Source: Lachnospiraceae bacterium (GTDB taxonomy: Bacteria > Bacillota > Clostridia > Lachnospirales > Lachnospiraceae). From it: DNA of 35,425 bases. A program made the translations under genes and the position numbers. Positions 19,297 to 26,672 of this stretch are shown in pieces. The stretch lies in contig JAETOL010000027.1 in assembly GCA_021771755.1 (NCBI GenBank), positions 1-35,425 of the forward strand, in the 5' to 3' direction. Below the pieces are notes generated by a model that saw only the letters and a program-made list of their open reading frames with translations, did no database searches and was not told the DNA's origin. The stretch's first letter is position 1. Each line of letters opens with the position of its first letter.

Positions 19297-19313
19297 CAGA
19301 TATCACTGATCTG
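19297..19313 (-). promoter_or_regulatory. Small hairpin before the pyrG attenuator
   Basis: CAGAT and ATCTG form a 5-bp stem with a 7-nt loop (CAGTGAT), two nt upstream of the attenuator arm. ANTAR targets usually have two hairpins with six-base loops carrying A at position 1 and G at position 4. This loop contains AGTGAT but is one base too long, so it is only a loose match. The other three leaders have no equivalent. Confidence 0.35.
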
Positions 19314-19330
19314 TTTAAAATATGTTCCCT

Positions 19331-19359
19331 ACTATAACCTATTTTTTTTCGTTTGTAAA
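19331..19359 (-). promoter_or_regulatory. Predicted promoter of the pyrG-gltB-gltD operon
   Basis: On the minus strand a TTTACA -35 (19359-19354), a 17-nt spacer and a TATAGT -10 (19336-19331) are seen. Transcription should start near 19325. The promoter lies about 40 nt downstream of the purF stop codon. Confidence 0.75.
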
Positions 19360-19399
19360 GATATTTTTTTCAATTTTAAAAAGCTCCGATCCTCTCTTA

Positions 19400-20773
19400 T
19401 CAGATCTTCATCGGATAATTTCCATCAAAGCAGGCTCTGCATAAAGGCAGTCCCCCTGCCATCCCTTCCAGATATTCCAGTTTCATATAGCCCAGAGAAT
19501 CTGCACCGATCATATGACAGATTTCCTCTGTACTATGACTGGATGCGATCAGCTGATCGTTGGATGGGACATCTGTTCCAAAATAACAGGGGTGAAGAAA
19601 AGGCGGGGATGAAATCCTTACATGGACTTCTCTTGCACCGGCTTTCTTCAGCATATGGATCAGGTTGGCGATGGTGGTTCCTCTTACTATGGAATCATCC
19701 ACCAGAACGATCCTCTTCCCTTTTACTACAGATTCCAGTACGCTGAGCTTCATATGTACACTGGATTCCCTCTCCTTTTGCGTAGGTTTGATAAAAGTCC
19801 TTCCTATGTAGCTGTTTTTATAAAAGGCGAGACCAAAAGGAATCCCGGATTCTTCCGAATATCCTTTTGCCGCCGGAATACCGGACTCCGGAACGCCGGT
19901 AACCAGATCTGCCTCCACAGGATAAGACCTTGCAAGGGACTTTCCGCCCCGGATACGGGCATCATAAATTCCAACTCCGTCCAGGACACTGTCCAGACGG
20001 GCAAAATAAATATATTCAAATACACAATGTGCAGTTTTTTCTCCGGCAAGCTCACGGTTGGATCGGATTCCGTCCCGGGAAATGATCACCATCTCACCCG
20101 GCTCCACATCACGGATAAATTCTGCTCCTACGGAAGCCAGCGCACAGCTTTCAGAAGCAAGAACATAAGTATGGTCTCTTTTTCCGATACAAAGAGGTTT
20201 CAGCCCATAAGGATCGCGGACACCGATGAGTTTTCTAGGACTCATGATCACCAGTCCGTAAGCACCTTTTAATTTTCGCGCTGTTTTCAGAACTGCCTCC
20301 TCCACGGATCCGGAATGAACTCTTTCTCTTGCAATATGAAAAGCGATCACTTCCGAATCTGTTGTCGTATGGAAAACAGCCCCATTCTGGATCAGTTCCC
20401 ATTTCAGTTCTTTCGTGTTGATCAGATTTCCATTGTGGGCAAGGGCAAGTGTTCCTTTAATATAAGACAGTACAAGGGGCTGCGCGTTTTCCGCCACAGA
20501 TGCTCCGGTAGTCGAATACCGGACATGTCCGATTCCCAGATTTCCAGACATTTTTTCCAGTGTTTCCTGGCGCAGCACCTCGCTTACCAGTCCCAGATCC
20601 TTATGAAACCGGATATTGCCGATTTCCCCTTCTGTATCTGAAACTGCAAGTCCGCAGGACTCCTGTCCTCTGTGCTGCAGTGCCGTAAGTCCGTAATAAA
20701 CAGCCGGTACTACATTCCCTCCATCCAGGTCATAAATTCCAAATACACCACAGGCTTCTTTTAATTCTGCCAT
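19400..20773 (-). CDS. purF: Amidophosphoribosyltransferase
   Basis: PurF commits PRPP to purine synthesis using glutamine ammonia. The protein has 457 residues. The Ntn nucleophile Cys is in the eighth position of MAELKEACGVFGIYD, so a 7-residue propeptide would be removed. Four cysteines match the 4Fe-4S ligands of the Bacillus-type enzyme: CVFEYIYFAR, HPCYFGTD and the pair in CRACFDG. The PRPP site is IVLVDDSIVRGTT near residue 350. I chose the ATG at 20773 because GAGGAGG lies 7 nt before it. It is transcribed away from glnN and lies 186 nt upstream of pyrG. It is one of several glutamine users clustered here. Confidence 0.97.
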   Translation of the reverse strand: MAELKEACGVFGIYDLDGGNVVPAVYYGLTALQHRGQESCGLAVSDTEGEIGNIRFHKDLGLVSEVLRQETLEKMSGNLGIGHVRYSTTGASVAENAQPLVLSYIKGTLALAHNGNLINTKELKWELIQNGAVFHTTTDSEVIAFHIARERVHSGSVEEAVLKTARKLKGAYGLVIMSPRKLIGVRDPYGLKPLCIGKRDHTYVLASESCALASVGAEFIRDVEPGEMVIISRDGIRSNRELAGEKTAHCVFEYIYFARLDSVLDGVGIYDARIRGGKSLARSYPVEADLVTGVPESGIPAAKGYSEESGIPFGLAFYKNSYIGRTFIKPTQKERESSVHMKLSVLESVVKGKRIVLVDDSIVRGTTIANLIHMLKKAGAREVHVRISSPPFLHPCYFGTDVPSNDQLIASSHSTEEICHMIGADSLGYMKLEYLEGMAGGLPLCRACFDGNYPMKI

Positions 20774-20803
20774 CTTACGTCCTCCTCTCTTTTTCACACT
20801 GCC

Positions 20804-20831
20804 ATTATAGTGTGATAATTTTTTTTGTCAA
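20804..20831 (-). promoter_or_regulatory. purF promoter with an inverted repeat over the -10
   Basis: On the minus strand TTGACA (20831-20826), 16 nt and TATAAT (20809-20804). A perfect 6-bp inverted repeat (CACACT/AGTGTG, arms at 20795-20800 and 20809-20814) spans the -10 and the predicted start near 20797. It could be an operator or a small 5' hairpin; the binding protein is unknown. Confidence 0.75.
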
Positions 20832-20849
20832 GTTTTTTGTAAAAAGTTA

Positions 20850-20877
20850 TTGACAAGCGTATTTTTTTGTGTATACT
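20850..20877 (+). promoter_or_regulatory. Predicted glnN promoter
   Basis: TTGACA (20850-20855), a 16-nt T-rich spacer and TATACT (20872-20877). Transcription should start near 20884. It is back to back with the purF promoter; the two -35 elements are 18 nt apart and form an inverted repeat. Confidence 0.8.
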
Positions 20878-20890
20878 ACTTCACATAAGC

Positions 20891-20938
20891 AAAGGCGCTT
20901 TGGATTTTAAAAAATTAAGATCCGAGGCGCCTTTTTTA
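20891..20938 (+). terminator. glnN leader attenuator hairpin (AAAGGCG type)
   Basis: AAAGGCGC (20891-20898) pairs with GCGCCTTT (20927-20934). The helix continues through wobble pairs into GGATTTT/AAGATCC, giving about 18 bp with an A-rich loop and a T-run. It starts only about 8 nt after the predicted transcription start and ends 37 nt before the glnN ATG. It should stop most transcripts unless something interferes. Confidence 0.87.
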
Positions 20939-20974
20939 TTTTCTGAAACTTATACCTGAAAGGAGAAACTCTTT

Positions 20975-23074
20975 ATGGAAAAAAATATTCCTGAACTGTA
21001 TGGAAGTCTTGTTTTTAACGACAGGATCATGAGGAACAAATTGCCTAAGGATATGTACAAAGCTCTGCGTAAAACCATCCAGAACGGCACACATCTGGAA
21101 CTGGATGTCGCCAATTCTGTAGCTGTTGCAATGAAGGAATGGGCCATTGAAAACGGTGCAACCCATTATACTCACTGGTTCCAGCCAATGACCAATTTCA
21201 CGGCAGAGAAACATGACAGCTTTATTTCTCCTGCAGGAGACGGACAGATCATCATGGATTTTTCCGGAAAGGAGCTGGTAAAAGGAGAACCGGATGCTTC
21301 CAGTTTTCCATCCGGCGGACTTCGGGCAACTTTTGAAGCCAGAGGCTATACTGCATGGGATCCTACTTCTCCGGCTTTTATCAAAGACCGTACCCTTTAC
21401 ATTCCTACTGCTTTCTGTTCTTACAGTGGAGAGGCGCTGGACAAAAAAACTCCTCTTCTCCGTTCTATGGATACCCTGAACAGAGAAGCTGTGAAGATTC
21501 TTCATCTTCTTGGAAATAACGCGATAAAGCATATCAATACCACCGTAGGCCCGGAGCAGGAATACTTTCTGGTAGATAAGAAGCTTTATAATCAGCGAAA
21601 AGATCTGATCTTCTGCGGACGCACACTGATCGGCGCTCCAGCACCAAAAGGCCAGGAGATGGAAGATCACTACTTCGGAACTCTGAAACCCCGTGTATCT
21701 GCCTATATGCATGATCTGGATGAAGAGCTGTGGAAACTGGGAATCCCGGCAAAAACCAAACACAACGAAGTTGCACCGGCACAGCATGAGCTTGCTCCTG
21801 TTTTTGACACCACCAATGTTGCAGTAGACCACAATCAGCTTACCATGGAAATCATGAAAAAGGTGGCTGACCGCCATGACCTGGTTTGTCTCCTTCACGA
21901 AAAGCCTTTTGAAGGCATTAACGGAAGCGGCAAGCACAACAACTGGTCCATGATCACCGATACCGGTGTAAACCTTCTGGATCCCGGGAAAACACCTGCT
22001 GAAAATACACAGTTCCTGGTATTTCTGGTTGCCGTTATCAAGGCTGTGGATGATTATGCGGATCTTCTCCGTATTTCAGTTGCCAGTGCCGGAAACGATC
22101 ATCGTCTTGGCGCAAATGAGGCACCGCCTGCTGTGGTTTCCATTTTCCTTGGCGATGAGCTGACTGAGGTTCTCAGGGCAATTGAAAACGATGAGTATTT
22201 CAGCAGTCATGATTCTGTACAGATGGATATCGGAGCCAAAGTGCTTCCGCATTTCATAAAGGACACAACAGACAGAAACCGTACTTCTCCTTTTGCCTTC
22301 ACAGGCAATAAATTTGAATTCCGTATGCTGGGTTCCTCATCCTCTGTGGCAAATCCCAACATCATCCTGAATACGGCTGTTGCGGAAGCACTCCGTCAGT
22401 TTTCAGAACAGCTTAAGGACGTTCCGGCTGACAAAATGGAAGCGGCTGTCCACAATCTTCTGAAAGAAACTGTGATCGCACACAAGAGGATTATCTTTAA
22501 CGGCAACGGATATACAGAAGAATGGCTTAAGGAAGCCAGTGAGCGCGGACTTTACAATCTGGTTTCCACACCGGATGCTCTGCCTCATTTTACAGATACT
22601 AAAAATAAAGAGCTTCTGATCTCACATAAAATTTTTACAGAACCCGAACTTTATTCCCGCTATGAGATCAAGCTTGAAAACTATGTGAAAACACTTCACA
22701 TTGAATCCTGCACTATGGCAGAGATCATTCAGAAGGATCTGATCCCGGCTGTCTGCACCTATATGGAACAGATTGCTCACACAGCCAGTCTGAAGAAGGC
22801 TGTCGTTCCGGATATCTCTGTCTCCGGCGAAGCTGAACTTCTGAAAAAACTGACGGCACTTTCTGAAAATATGATGACAGAACTTTCCTCCCTGAAATCA
22901 GATACCGCCCGGGCTCAGGAAACAGCGGATCTTCTGGAAAGTGCCAGAATGTATCAGAAAACAGTCCTCACAGATATGGATAAACTCCGCAGCTTTGCGG
23001 ATGAAGCGGAAACACTGCTTCCTGAAGCTGTTCTTCCATATCCGACCTATGGAAAACTGCTGTTTTCTGTATAA
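20975..23074 (+). CDS. glnN: Glutamine synthetase, type III
   Basis: This is the large glutamine synthetase of 699 residues (GSIII), typical of Bacteroides, cyanobacteria and some firmicutes, and structurally distinct from the GSI encoded at 10079-11374. Visible are the GSIII N-terminus (PELYGSLVFNDRIMRNKLPK), NEVAPAQHELAPVFD, NGSGKHNNWSM, GNDHRLGANEAPPAVVSIFLG and FEFRMLGSSSSVANPN. The C-terminal quarter is helical and GSIII-specific. AAAGGAG lies about 10 nt before the ATG. It is preceded by an attenuator leader and followed by amt in the same direction. Having two GS types under similar leaders suggests differing affinities or complementary conditions; this is inference. Confidence 0.97.
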   Translation: MEKNIPELYGSLVFNDRIMRNKLPKDMYKALRKTIQNGTHLELDVANSVAVAMKEWAIENGATHYTHWFQPMTNFTAEKHDSFISPAGDGQIIMDFSGKELVKGEPDASSFPSGGLRATFEARGYTAWDPTSPAFIKDRTLYIPTAFCSYSGEALDKKTPLLRSMDTLNREAVKILHLLGNNAIKHINTTVGPEQEYFLVDKKLYNQRKDLIFCGRTLIGAPAPKGQEMEDHYFGTLKPRVSAYMHDLDEELWKLGIPAKTKHNEVAPAQHELAPVFDTTNVAVDHNQLTMEIMKKVADRHDLVCLLHEKPFEGINGSGKHNNWSMITDTGVNLLDPGKTPAENTQFLVFLVAVIKAVDDYADLLRISVASAGNDHRLGANEAPPAVVSIFLGDELTEVLRAIENDEYFSSHDSVQMDIGAKVLPHFIKDTTDRNRTSPFAFTGNKFEFRMLGSSSSVANPNIILNTAVAEALRQFSEQLKDVPADKMEAAVHNLLKETVIAHKRIIFNGNGYTEEWLKEASERGLYNLVSTPDALPHFTDTKNKELLISHKIFTEPELYSRYEIKLENYVKTLHIESCTMAEIIQKDLIPAVCTYMEQIAHTASLKKAVVPDISVSGEAELLKKLTALSENMMTELSSLKSDTARAQETADLLESARMYQKTVLTDMDKLRSFADEAETLLPEAVLPYPTYGKLLFSV

Positions 23075-23200
23075 ACAGCAATCAACATTATTAATTTTAT
23101 ACTTTGGTAAATACAGAGGATATCCTGCAAGTCAGACTTGCTCAATTTGATTATCGATTTCCTCATCCATTCGTCATACATCATAACGGATATCTTCTGT
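23075..23200 (+). other. glnN-amt spacer with palindromes
   Basis: There is no coding sequence. A weak GCTGTTT/AAACAGC hairpin overlaps the glnN stop but lacks a T-run. Next to each other are the palindrome AGGATATCCT (23117-23126) and a perfect 6-bp inverted repeat with a 3-nt loop (23127-23141). They lie roughly 80-100 nt upstream of the presumed amt start, in the position of an activator site. Confidence 0.4.
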
Positions 23201-23206
23201 TTTACA

Positions 23207-23215
23207 TATTATAAA
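23207..23215 (+). promoter_or_regulatory. Possible amt -10 region
   Basis: Overlapping TATTAT and TATAAA sequences lie 8-16 nt upstream of the AAAGGCG arm. No convincing -35 is found 16-18 nt before them, so this promoter may need an activator. No sigma-54 (GG-N10-GC) element was recognised. Confidence 0.4.
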
Positions 23216-23222
23216 GATTCGT

Positions 23223-23257
23223 AAAGGCGCGAGAAAATCTGATTTTCCCGCGCTTTT
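23223..23257 (+). terminator. amt leader attenuator hairpin (AAAGGCG type)
   Basis: AAAGGCGCG pairs with CGCGCTTTTT, and after one A/C mismatch GAAAAT pairs with ATTTTC around a CTG loop. A T-run closes it, 32 nt before the amt start codon. The AAAGGCG arm matches the leaders of glnA, pyrG and glnN, and starts only a few nt after the presumed transcription start. Confidence 0.82.
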
Positions 23258-23288
23258 TCGATATAAAAAGGAAAAGGGGAGATTTATT

Positions 23289-25025
23289 ATGGAATTTTCA
23301 GCAGTAAACACGATCTGGGTGCTGGTAGGCGCCGCGCTGGTCTTCTTTATGCAGGCTGGTTTTGCAATGGTAGAAACAGGTTTTACCCGTGCCAAAAATG
23401 CAGGAAATATCATTATGAAAAATCTGATGGATTTCTGTATTGGTACATCGACTTTCTGGATTATCGGATTCGGTATCATGTTTGGTACAGGAAACGGATT
23501 CTTTGGTTCCATCCACGGAATTGCATCTGAAGCGAACTATGGTAATGCAATGCTTCCGGATGGTGTACCTTTCTGGGCATTTCTTATTTTTCAGACAGTT
23601 TTCTGTGCCACTTCCGCCACAATAGTTTCCGGCGCAATGGCAGAACGTACCAAATTTTCCGCATATTGTGTCTACAGTTTTCTGATCAGCCTTATTGTAT
23701 ATCCGGTATCAGGACACTGGATCTGGGGCGGCGGCTTTATCAGCCAGATGGGCTTCCATGATTTTGCCGGCTCCTGTGCAGTACACATGGTAGGCGGTAT
23801 CGCAGCACTGATCGGTGCAGCCATTCTCGGACCCCGTATCGGAAAATATTCAAAAAGCGGAAAATCCAAAGCCATTCCCGGCCATAACCTGACCGTTGGC
23901 GCACTTGGTGTTTTCATCCTCTGGTTCTGTTGGTTTGGTTTTAACGGTGCTTCTACTGTCAGTATGGAAGGGGACGCCATTGTAAGCGCCGGAAAGATCT
24001 TTGTAAACACCAACCTTGCCGCAGCTGTTGCCACGGTAGCCGTTATGTTTATCACCTGGTTCCGTTACAAAAAACCGGATGTCTCCATGTCCCTGAACGG
24101 CTCTCTTGCAGGTCTGGTGGCAATTACAGCTGCATGTGATACCGTTTCTCCGGCTTCTGCAGCTATCATCGGCATCATTTCCGGTTTTGTTGTTGTATTT
24201 GGTATTGAATTTATCGATAAGGTTCTGAAAATTGATGATCCGGTAGGTGCAATTGGTGTTCATGCCTTAAACGGAGCTTTTGGTACACTTGCTGTTGGTC
24301 TTTTTTCTGACGGAACGGGAACAGGATGGAAAGGACTTCTTACCGGGGGCGGCTTCCATGGTTTCGGCATACAGCTGCTTGGTATGTGCATCACCATTGC
24401 CTGGGTATCTGTTACTATGACCATCATTTTCCAGACACTGAAGCACACCATGGGACTTCGTGTTTCTCCTGAAGAAGAAATTGCAGGTCTTGATGGAAAA
24501 GAGCACGGTCTTGCCAGTGCTTATGAAGGATTTGTTGTTCATGATACCGTGTCACCGGTTCCGACACCTATGGGTGTCACTAAAAAAGTTCCTGTACAGA
24601 ACTATTCTGCCGCATCTGCTCCTGCAGAAGCCATTCCGGAGATTCCGGCAGAGGGAGTTCACAAACTGACGAAAATCGTTATTATTACTCGCCAGAATAA
24701 ACTGGAAGATTTCATGCATGCCATGAACGAAATCGGGGTCACCGGAATCACCATCACCAATGTCATGGGATGTGGTGTACAGAAAGGGGCTCGAACCTAT
24801 TACCGTGGTATTGAAATGGATATGAATCTTCTTCCAAAAATAAAGATTGAAATTGTTGTCAGTCTGGTTCCTGTTCAGACAGTTCTGAAAGCTGCCAAAG
24901 AAGTGCTTCATACCGGACAGTATGGAGACGGCAAGGTGTTTATCTATGATATCGAAAATGTTGTCAAGATCCGTACCGGAGAAGAAGGCTATCTGGCACT
25001 TCAGGATACACAGCCAATCGAATAA
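23289..25025 (+). CDS. amt: Ammonium transporter fused to a PII (GlnK-like) domain
   Basis: This 578-residue membrane protein joins an Amt channel (about residues 1-410, eleven hydrophobic segments) to a cytosolic PII sensor (about 463-578) through a Pro/Ala-rich linker. In Amt the pore histidines are in SCAVHMVGGIAALIGA and VHALNGAFGTLAVG. The PII part keeps Gln39 and Tyr51 equivalents in the T-loop (GVQKGARTYYRG) and the LPKIKIEI lysine, and ends GDGKVFIYDIENVVKIRTGE. These features suggest it still binds ATP/ADP and 2-oxoglutarate and gates the channel in cis. PII is normally a separate glnK gene; none is seen here. GGGGAG lies 7 nt before the ATG. The gene follows glnN and shares its leader type. 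Confidence 0.95.
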   Translation: MEFSAVNTIWVLVGAALVFFMQAGFAMVETGFTRAKNAGNIIMKNLMDFCIGTSTFWIIGFGIMFGTGNGFFGSIHGIASEANYGNAMLPDGVPFWAFLIFQTVFCATSATIVSGAMAERTKFSAYCVYSFLISLIVYPVSGHWIWGGGFISQMGFHDFAGSCAVHMVGGIAALIGAAILGPRIGKYSKSGKSKAIPGHNLTVGALGVFILWFCWFGFNGASTVSMEGDAIVSAGKIFVNTNLAAAVATVAVMFITWFRYKKPDVSMSLNGSLAGLVAITAACDTVSPASAAIIGIISGFVVVFGIEFIDKVLKIDDPVGAIGVHALNGAFGTLAVGLFSDGTGTGWKGLLTGGGFHGFGIQLLGMCITIAWVSVTMTIIFQTLKHTMGLRVSPEEEIAGLDGKEHGLASAYEGFVVHDTVSPVPTPMGVTKKVPVQNYSAASAPAEAIPEIPAEGVHKLTKIVIITRQNKLEDFMHAMNEIGVTGITITNVMGCGVQKGARTYYRGIEMDMNLLPKIKIEIVVSLVPVQTVLKAAKEVLHTGQYGDGKVFIYDIENVVKIRTGEEGYLALQDTQPIE

Positions 25026-25053
25026 TTGTCCGTTTCTTTTCCCAGTATAAGAC

Positions 25054-25087
25054 AAAGAGACTGTGGTTTCCAAACCACAGTCTCTTT
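25054..25087. terminator. Bidirectional terminator between amt and metF
   Basis: A perfect 16-bp stem (25054-25069 with 25072-25087) has A-rich and T-rich ends on both sides. It lies between the convergent ends of amt and metF and probably stops both transcripts. Confidence 0.85.
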
Positions 25088-25127
25088 CAATTTGGGAAAG
25101 CTATCACTTCACAGCTCTAATCTTTCT

Positions 25128-26006
25128 TCAGATTCCAGCCAGTTTCAGAACTTCCGGTACTTTAGATTCCCAGCCTAATGCCATAATATGTACACCCTGA
25201 CAATATGGTTTACATTCTCTGATGATACGGGCAGCAATCTCAACTCCGGTAATACCTGCTTTTGTCTTTTCCTTATCTGCTTTCAGTTCATTGATCATAT
25301 CTTCCGGAACATGAACACCTGCAACATTTGCATTCATGAATCTTGCCATTCCGACAGATTTCGGAATAATGATACCGATCTGAACAGGTTTTCCAAACTG
25401 TTTTGCTTTTTCCATAAATTTAATAAATTTCTCCGGCTCAAAAACAGCCTGAGTCTGGAAATAGTCTGCACCTGCACGAACCTTGCGCTCCATTTTTGCA
25501 AGCTGCGCGTCTACAGAATCGCTGCACGGAGACACAACTGCACCTTTTGCAAATTTAGGAGGCTCTCCAACCAGCTGATTTCCGCCAAGGTCTACACCTT
25601 CTTCCAGCTGTCTTACTGCATGGATCAGAGAAACAGAATCCAGGTCGAAAACCGGTTTTGCCTGCGGATGGTCTCCCATCTTTGTATGGTCACCTGTCAG
25701 AAGCAGAAGGTTCTCAATTCCCAGCATGGCAGCACTGAGAAGATCAGACTGCAGTGCAATACGGTTTCTGTCACGACATGTCAGCTGAAAGATCGGGGTA
25801 AGCCCCTCATCCTTAAGAGCCTTACATACGCCCAGGGAACCAAGACGCATAACAGAAGACTGATTATCTGTTACATTTACTGCTGTAATACCACTTAAAT
25901 ATGTTTTTGCTTCTTCCAGCAATCCTTCAATATGAATTCCTTTTGGCGGTCCTACTTCCGCTGTTACTGCAAATTCGCCACGTTCAAATGCTTCAGTAAT
26001 TTTCAT
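25128..26006 (-). CDS. metF: Methylenetetrahydrofolate reductase (acetogen type)
   Basis: MetF reduces 5,10-methylene-THF to methyl-THF, the last step of the methyl branch of the Wood-Ljungdahl pathway and also a source of methyl groups for methionine. The 292-residue TIM-barrel shows VTAEVGPPKG at the N-terminus, INVTDNQSS-like VNVTDNQSSVMR, LLLLTGDH, and the DYFQTQAVFEPEKF segment typical of the family. AGGAG precedes the ATG by 9 nt. It is last in the operon with metV and rnfC2. In acetogens MetF works in a complex with MetV and, in some, RnfC2, so NADH is the likely donor (inference from the family). Confidence 0.95.
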   Translation of the reverse strand: MKITEAFERGEFAVTAEVGPPKGIHIEGLLEEAKTYLSGITAVNVTDNQSSVMRLGSLGVCKALKDEGLTPIFQLTCRDRNRIALQSDLLSAAMLGIENLLLLTGDHTKMGDHPQAKPVFDLDSVSLIHAVRQLEEGVDLGGNQLVGEPPKFAKGAVVSPCSDSVDAQLAKMERKVRAGADYFQTQAVFEPEKFIKFMEKAKQFGKPVQIGIIIPKSVGMARFMNANVAGVHVPEDMINELKADKEKTKAGITGVEIAARIIRECKPYCQGVHIMALGWESKVPEVLKLAGI

Positions 26007-26047
26007 TGTACATTGCTCCTACTCTATAAATTTTAACCGGTGTCTTA

Positions 26048-26671
26048 TTATTTGGACACTTCATCATCTGTTGCAAAATTACGGATCTGTGTGGGGCATT
26101 TCAGCACATCCAGGCGTCCGATCTGTGCCAGTCGTCTGTAGATACGCTCCCATCCACATTCCATCTCACTGTCCACCTCGCATTTGCCATCCTTGCAGCC
26201 GCCGCACTGTCCATTTACAAGACTCTTGGAGCAGGCAGTGATTGGACAGATACCTCCGGTTAAGTTCAGATAACATTCGCCGCACTGGTCACAGTCGTAT
26301 TCCAGAGGAGTTACTCCCTGGAACCCGGGAAGAGGATATGTATCACAGGCTGCATATACCGGCTTATCTTCCAGATATTCTGCAATTGTCTGTACTCCCA
26401 CTCCGCAGGAAAGAACCAGAACCACGTCAGCTGCCTCAATCTCGCTCATATGTTTCTGAAGACGAAGCTTCATGTTTTCCGGGTTACAGATATAGTCGGT
26501 TGTAATAAATCCTGTCAGTTTCCCGTCAGCAGCCAGCTCCTTGCGGAGTTCTACGGATTCTTTTTCCGGGAAACGGACTTCCTTACATCCCTGGCAGTTG
26601 ATCATAAATACTTTTTTTCCGTCCACCAGTGATGCGATAATTTCTTTCGATTTCAGTTCGGTAATCAGCAT
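26048..26671 (-). CDS. metV: MetV, Zn/Fe-S subunit of methylene-THF reductase
   Basis: This 207-residue cysteine-rich protein corresponds to the MTHFR C-terminal-type MetV subunit of acetogens. MetV joins MetF to the electron-donating subunit. Conserved cysteine groups are CQGCKE near residue 26, SCGVGVQ, CDQCGECYLNLTGGICPITAC, GQCGGCKDGKCEV and a late CGWE. It is similar over its length to the N-terminal domain of the neighbouring RnfC2 fusion, which points to a duplication. The ATG lies 1 nt after the rnfC2 stop, with a GGGAG site inside that gene, so the two are translationally coupled. metF follows after 41 nt. Confidence 0.92.
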   Translation of the reverse strand: MLITELKSKEIIASLVDGKKVFMINCQGCKEVRFPEKESVELRKELAADGKLTGFITTDYICNPENMKLRLQKHMSEIEAADVVLVLSCGVGVQTIAEYLEDKPVYAACDTYPLPGFQGVTPLEYDCDQCGECYLNLTGGICPITACSKSLVNGQCGGCKDGKCEVDSEMECGWERIYRRLAQIGRLDVLKCPTQIRNFATDDEVSK

Positions 26672-26672
26672 A

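Noticed and set aside
19240..19330. Bacillus-type pyrG control by reiterative G addition at a GGGC start
   Set aside because: The predicted start region reads AGGGAAC, so C is not the fourth base after the G-run, and the hairpin lacks the matching pyrimidine-rich arm. The AAAGGCG element shared with nitrogen genes explains it better.
11401..23257. Classic dual-hairpin ANTAR targets with A1/G4 six-base loops
   Set aside because: I could not fold two such hairpins in any of the four leaders. Only the pyrG leader has a small upstream hairpin, and its loop has seven bases.
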